This document shows positions 59,031-64,000 of a DNA stretch of 64,000 nt, piece by piece; position 1 is the first letter of the stretch, and each line of letters starts with the position of its first letter. The position numbers were made by a program, and so were the translations under genes. The notes below the pieces were generated by a model. It did no database searches, was not told where the DNA came from, and saw only the letters and a program-made list of their open reading frames with translations. Origin of the DNA: Eumeta japonica (taxonomy: Eukaryota; Arthropoda; Insecta; Lepidoptera; Psychidae); the NCBI GenBank assembly GCA_005406025.1, contig BGZK01001476.1:81267-145266 (forward strand). The letters run 5' to 3'.

Positions 59031-59717
59031 AAATTGTATTTGATTGATTGGTTGTTAAGATAAATAAAAATTTAACACTTGTTAGGTGTTCGATATCTGT
59101 CAGTCCTCTCGAATTAATATTCAATTCGTTAGATGAAGATTCGTAGTGAAAGCACAGATCGAGGGTCAGCGGTGGGGTGCAACTGCATATTAGTACTTGT
59201 CACAGGCAAGTGTCTAATGCTGATCATCTTATTAGATTAACGTACGCTATAATAAATTAATACGTATCAAGTTAATGTTTATCGAATTACATTTTTTTTT
59301 ATATAATCTATTTTAAGTTGAACTTCTTCTGACACGTTAGGAGAAACAGACCAGAGTGTATATTTTCAGCGTGCGACGGAAATTACGTACGTCTAAGTAA
59401 TAAACTATGATAATACGATAGTTTGAAGTTATCGAACTGGTATGCAAATAACGTATACTATCCCTGCTCTACTGCATAGTAACATGCATGTGTGTTGCAT
59501 GCATGCAATAATTCAGTTAATCATCTAATGCAATTAAGTGATTAGTACATATACAGGACAGATGTTGAGCCGTAGTAAATTAATATTTACGTATATATTC
59601 ATATATATAACTTTTGAAGACTGGTATTTTACACTATGAAAATTGTTTATTCACGCCAAAGAAGTTTAACTTCATAAATATTTAAATAAATACAGGCACG
59701 CTTTTTTCATAATCTAA
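59031..59717. other. Unassigned AT-rich sequence
   Basis: No gene or repeat partner. ATGCATGC-rich patch at 59480-59510. Confidence 0.4.
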
Positions 59718-60520
59718 TTACAAACTCGAGCGCTTGTTTCGCATAGAAGTTTTGAAAACAACAAAATATATCATTGAAACACTACAGGTACAAAATCTAC
59801 ATAAATATCTATGCGGTACCTTAGCGTTACAAGACTGTGCGGTAATTAGACTCATGTGTTGAACTATGTACATAAACAAGCAAAAATCGTATGGTGGTAA
59901 ATCAGAGGAATATGGTGGGTGAGGTAGGATAGACGTATTTTTTGGATTAATTAATCTAGTGTTCTGGCAGGCGTTTGCAGAGCGGCGTTGTCGTGGTAGT
60001 GAAAAAGGTACCAAATTCGTGACTTCGGTCGCTTGTCACAGCAAGGTGATAATCCTACTGAGACACAAAATGTCACACATCATTCAGAATCAACTATTTT
60101 TTAATCTTTTAGCATCTAAGTAACAGTATGATCAGTCTTACAAAAAAATATGGCGACCATTTGTTTCTATGTGCTTCACACACGGCGACATTTTTAAAAC
60201 ACCACACAGTCGATTGCCGCTTCGTTTCGCGGTCGTAATTGTACAGTCAAGTTTCGTCATCTTTCTGCTGATAGGTCGGTTTGTACGGCATCCATTTAGA
60301 ACACCACTTCCGGAGAGAAATCGTTATTGTGAATAATGGTTGGCAACGCTGTTGATCTAATACCTAGTTCTCGTTTAAGCTCTACATATGTAATTCTTCA
60401 GTTCTCTCGGATGAATTTTTTAATTGCTTGAACATTTTCTTAAGTGACTGCGCTTGACGCACGACCCGTCCTCGCTTCATCTTTAAAGCTATCTCGTCTT
60501 ATTCGAAATTAAGGAAACTA
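59718..60520 (-). pseudogene. Mariner-like transposase of another subfamily, decayed
   Basis: Minus-strand blocks: EARTGRASSAVT and ENVQAIKKFIREN...RITYVELKREL (HTH region, about 60350-60480) with in-frame stops; then HYHDNAALQTPARTLD (second catalytic Asp, about 59965-60010); then, after a frameshift, ILPHPPYSSDLPPYDFCLF (third Asp, about 59870-59930). The first catalytic block could not be placed. Wording differs from both the 14.5-kb and the A/B/C mariners, so this is a third lineage. Terminal repeats were not found. Confidence 0.78.
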
Positions 60521-61199
60521 ATTAAACTCTGTTTCTCGTGAATAAGCAGGCTCATTAAAAGTAGTTCCTCAAAACATTCATGGGACTTTAAACTTTTTTT
60601 TTGGAATACTAAATTATATTATGTCATAGCGCGGAAATCACATTGATTGAATTCCATTGTTGCAAGTAAATTCTCGCCAAATTCTTATAAAAATAAGCAT
60701 TTTGAAGAAAAATATATTGGAATTGAAATATATTATATTATTAAATTTATCACTAATCACTACTCAACAAGTAATTACGATGGTGTATAACTTGCTAATA
60801 TCAGATTATTGAGTAAAGAGTATCTAATTACTCTTGACATATCCCTCGTATGTAAGTTATATTATATTAATTAGGTCACGCATGGGTCACGCTATCACAC
60901 GCATTCGCAGGGAAATTTCAGCTGATAACATACTAATTATGTAGATGCGTTTGGACAATGTTGTCGCAAGATGTTGCTATGTTACAAATTTTTGGGGTAA
61001 CTCTTAGTTAAATGTTGACTTTTTCTTATATTAATTTCTTTTATTATCTATACGAATGCGTGATAGCATTTAGGTAGTGAATACCACCATTGTTGGATGG
61101 ATAAGAATGCTGTTAAATACTATTGAAATCATTATTAACAACTACAAACTATTCTAAAATTTTTCCATCCAGAATTAATATTTCGTTCATACATATGGC
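60521..61199. other. Unassigned AT-rich sequence
   Basis: Nothing recognised. Confidence 0.4.
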
Positions 61200-62220
61200 T
61201 CATAGTTACTATACTGCAAAGTATATATTTTGTTGATTGAATCTAAAGCGTGTTTAAAGTAATCTTTTTCTTGTGACCTTATCCCTCTTTGATTTGGGTT
61301 CGGCTCTTCTAACCTGTTGTCTCCAGTAACCTCTACTCTGGGTCGTCACTGGGTCATGTTCCCATCGTTATTTAGGTCCTTTACGATTACTGAAATTTAT
61401 AATAGACGAAGTTGCTCTTGTTTTTTCGGTCCTGTGGTATAATTTAGTACTTTACTAGTCGTGAAGTCTTCTGGCTTCCTCATGGCGTGGCCAAACCATC
61501 GAAGTGTTGTCTCCACCAGTTTCTTCTGCGTGGATCTTGCTTTCAAAGTGCCTCAGATGCAATGGTTTGGTACTGTGTCTAAAAGTATGATTCTGCTGGA
61601 CTATTTAATTTATTCTCATGTCAGCAACATGAAGTCTGTCACACTGTTGCTTTTTTAAAGAGTCATCATTACATACCATACATTTTCAAGGGTCTAATTG
61701 TTGTTTTGATAAGCTTTTTGTTATGCGTATGGGCATTACAGAGTCACAAAATACTCCCGTAAGCACTTTCCATTTTTGCCAGTCCATGTTTTTTCGGTGA
61801 GTGATAACTTTATCAATGTTTTCGTTGTTATATATTACAATGTCCAAGTACATAAAACTTAACACCAGTTTTAAGTGCAGTTAAAGTAGTGTAAGGTGTG
61901 CTGGGCGTTAGTGTTGGAAAAATCGCAATATGTATATTCAGTTTTCTGTCTGCTGATCCTTGGTCCTACGTCTTCTAAGGTCAATCTCCACGTCTCCAGT
62001 ATCCACAGGAAAAACATACTTTGCAAACGTCTTCGACGTAGATAATGTTCCAGGATGTCGGTTTCTGTACTTTTATCATCAATTATTACATCAGGATGGG
62101 GACAATGTGGATTGCGTTGGTTATCAATTTTCCCCACTGATTTTCTGTTGCTGATGTTAGTTGGAAAAGTCTCTGATTTACTACTCGTTTCTAGATTTAC
62201 AAAACTGTGTGATATCAATT
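61200..62220 (-). pseudogene. LINE reverse transcriptase C-terminal half (third LINE lineage)
   Basis: On the minus strand the first frame (61871-62218) carries ETWRLTLEDVGPRISRQKTEY, the RT thumb region found after the YADD block. Next, in other frames, comes a 'YLG...MDWQKWKVLTG...CDS.MPIRI...I.RPL..YG' stretch (about 61680-61860). Then KKLVETTLRWFGHAMRKPED (about 61465-61525), the usual LINE tail, and remnants of VKDLN near 61375. Stops and frameshifts are frequent. The catalytic FADD/YADD part is not present. Not the same family as the copies at 2.7 or 48.5 kb. Confidence 0.82.
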
Positions 62221-62870
62221 TAATATAACGATAATTCCCACAGAGTCTATTATCGCTCTTATTTTTTATAAAATGGCACTAGGTAACTATTCCTCCACAC
62301 ATCAGGGAGGTGTTTAAAGTAATCAATCAACTTACTAAGGGTCAACTACTTGTGCAATATAAAAAGCGGCGAGTGCAGCGACGTGACAGCGGGTCTCTTA
62401 CAAGTAAAAATGTAAGAGGCTTTATCTACCTCTAAATCCTATAGAAACTTAGTCTGGCGTAATTTCCAGGGAATAATTTTTAATTTCAGCCATTCATTAT
62501 TTCGTGAATATGACATTTTGGGCATTGGCTCAATTTATAATTTAAAGACAGTTTGATAATCATTATTCGTCAATGTAATTCTAAATAGAGCAGTTAAATT
62601 GGGAACCTGTGAGACATATCCCATTGGTTGGTCCTTAAACGGATTCATATCTCGATCGCTTCATCCGTCCGTCGCTGATGAAATAACTATAAAATCTTAA
62701 CATTAATAATTCTGTGAGATAGACATAGACGCAAAAAAATGTGACATTCAAACAAATATCAAGTGCTCCATAGGCATCAAAGTAAACTTGAAAATAGAAA
62801 ACACTTTATTACTATAGACCCAGGATTTAAGGATTCAATTCTCAAAATCTCTACAATAATATCACAAAGG
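62221..62870. other. Unassigned sequence
   Basis: CTTACAAGTAAAAATGTAAG near 62397-62416 is a small hairpin. TTCATCCGTCCGTCGCTGATG near 62659 recalls the R1/R2 opening module. No gene. Confidence 0.4.
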
Positions 62871-62875
62871 GTTGT

Positions 62876-63340
62876 CAAGCAAATAAAATAAAGAGGTCGC
62901 CCCCGGGGCCCTCGTGAATTTCTCCACGGGGTAAGTTCTTTATTAAAAAAATCTTTGGCGTTTTTCATTCGCGGTCCACTTTCGGGCGAATCCCGTTTAA
63001 GTGTAAATATTAATCAGCTTAATTATTCACGGGCAGGTTGTAAATACGAGCGTTTGCGCCGGGCGTTGCCTAAGCCCCGCCGATGATTACGCGGATCCTC
63101 GCCCCGTAAAAGTCGCGAGCTAATGGGCTCGTTGTGTGCCGGTATAAGCTAATTTTTTATTAAAACCCCGGAGAGCGAGCGCGGCTAAGGCCCGGTCCAC
63201 AGCGGCGGGGCGCTGAGCCATGGCGAGGAAGAAAAAAATTGTTACAAATCACCACCGTCCGCGTTTACGGCTTGCGAATTTTTTCGCAGTGTTGTGGATC
63301 GTGCTCTCAAATCTCGCGCTCGTTTTGGAGTGATCGATTG
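62876..63340. promoter_or_regulatory. CpG-rich block near the right edge
   Basis: The most CpG-rich extended block of the right half (GCGCCGGGCGTTGCC, CCCCGCCGATGATTACGCGG, GAGCGAGCGCGGC), with interspersed TAATTATTC, TAAGCTAATTTT and TTATTAAAAC words. It has no repeat partner. A promoter or first-exon region, or a conserved non-coding element, are both possible. Confidence 0.35.
63220..63333 (+). CDS. Candidate 37-codon ORF with signal-peptide-like sequence
   Basis: ATG in a good Kozak-like context (GAGCCATGG) opens a frame that ends TGA at 63331-63333. The product begins MARKKKIV, has a basic segment HHRPRLR at residues 11-17 and then a hydrophobic run LANFFAVLWIVLSNLALVL at 18-36. This n-region plus h-region layout fits a signal anchor or signal peptide. 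It could be a first exon that splices before the stop, a short membrane peptide, or chance in a CpG-rich block. I do not recognise a family. Confidence 0.25.
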   Translation: MARKKKIVTNHHRPRLRLANFFAVLWIVLSNLALVLE

Positions 63341-64000
63341 TATTCTTGCGTTGTCCGTTAGGCATTTGAAATGTGAATTAGCTTAGCAGTGATTTTTTTA
63401 AAACGGCGAAAGTATTGCAAATTTTCAAATTTTTGCGTTCACCCCCAATTTCTCCCGCATGGCCATGAAAAAAAAGTAATATGAATTCAAATTAATTTCT
63501 CTCTCAATTTCAATTACGGTTTAAATTCGACTGCGGATTGAATAAACAAAATTCGTTCATACTGTGACTGTATGTGCGTAAAATAAAATACCAAATGATG
63601 GCTAAAATTGGACCACATTAGTAATTTTGTATTTATAACTTATTTCGTCAAAATAAAGATTTATGTAGAATCTGCATACTAAAGTCCGCTATGTAACGTA
63701 ATTTCAATGCAAAATAAATCTTTAAAACAAAAATATTTTTTTAAAACAATTGGGCAGTTTGAAATAGTTTTCTAAAACGTGAATGAATAAAGTGTGAGAA
63801 ATGAATAGCTACATGTTTTCGAAGTTTATAGGCCTGTAACCATTTTATTCTAAAATACGTATGCCACTATTATATGCAAAAAAATACGATCTGAAAAACA
63901 GATATCGTTTATAGTTACAATGAAAATTCACGTATTCAATTCATATTTAATTCTCATTAATTCACACAATTTAATATTCTATCTAATTTGACAAGGATTA
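63341..64000. other. Unassigned AT-rich sequence
   Basis: Nothing recognised up to the window end. Confidence 0.4.

Noticed and set aside
1..64000. CRISPR arrays, operons, bacterial promoters, insertion sequences, rRNA
   Set aside because: Composition and element types are those of an insect nuclear genome; no regularly spaced repeats or bacterial genes are present.

Overview
The window reads as intergenic or intronic DNA from an AT-rich insect genome, most likely a lepidopteran (moth or butterfly). That inference rests on its mobile elements: RTE-type LINEs with (ATT)n-like 3' ends, several mariner-class transposase relics, Helitrons with TC...CTAG termini inserted between A and T, and dispersed repeats that open with a 'GGTTCCG...AACGGAACCCTTATA' module. 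No host protein-coding gene, rRNA or tRNA could be recognised. Almost all open frames are chance frames or pieces of decayed transposons. The only short frame with protein-like features is a 37-codon ORF at 63220-63333.

Layout. 0-7 kb: a LINE tail on the plus strand, a ~740-bp dispersed repeat (R1), a 5'-truncated RTE LINE with a perfect 13-bp target-site duplication (2664-4601), a 25-bp perfect hairpin and a fold-back MITE. 7-25 kb: a second dispersed repeat (R2), LINE fragments, a decayed mariner (14563-15600), two Helitron 3' ends and several CpG-richer single-copy-looking blocks. 25-27 kb: mariner copy A. 27-37 kb: mostly unassigned sequence with GC-richer blocks near 29.4, 30.3-31.1, 33.3-33.7 and 34.4-34.8 kb. 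37-43 kb: repeat R3, second copies of R1 and R2, and an internally deleted mariner (copy B). 43-52.6 kb: two LINE fragments of one family, a Helitron, and a nested stack in which mariner copy C carries a hAT-like MITE and a small Helitron. 53-64 kb: hairpins, a second fold-back element, a Helitron, a different decayed mariner, another LINE relic and a CpG-rich block near the right edge.

Two window-scale patterns stand out. First, 12 of the 14 transposon pieces whose coding sense I could read lie on the minus strand, including all seven fragments of one LINE family; this fits a plus-strand host transcription unit or a one-strand piRNA-type locus, but neither is shown. Second, perfect or near-perfect inverted repeats with 12-25 bp arms and 2-17 nt loops occur at least a dozen times outside recognised elements. 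All TE genes seen are broken, so no pathway or operon can be described.
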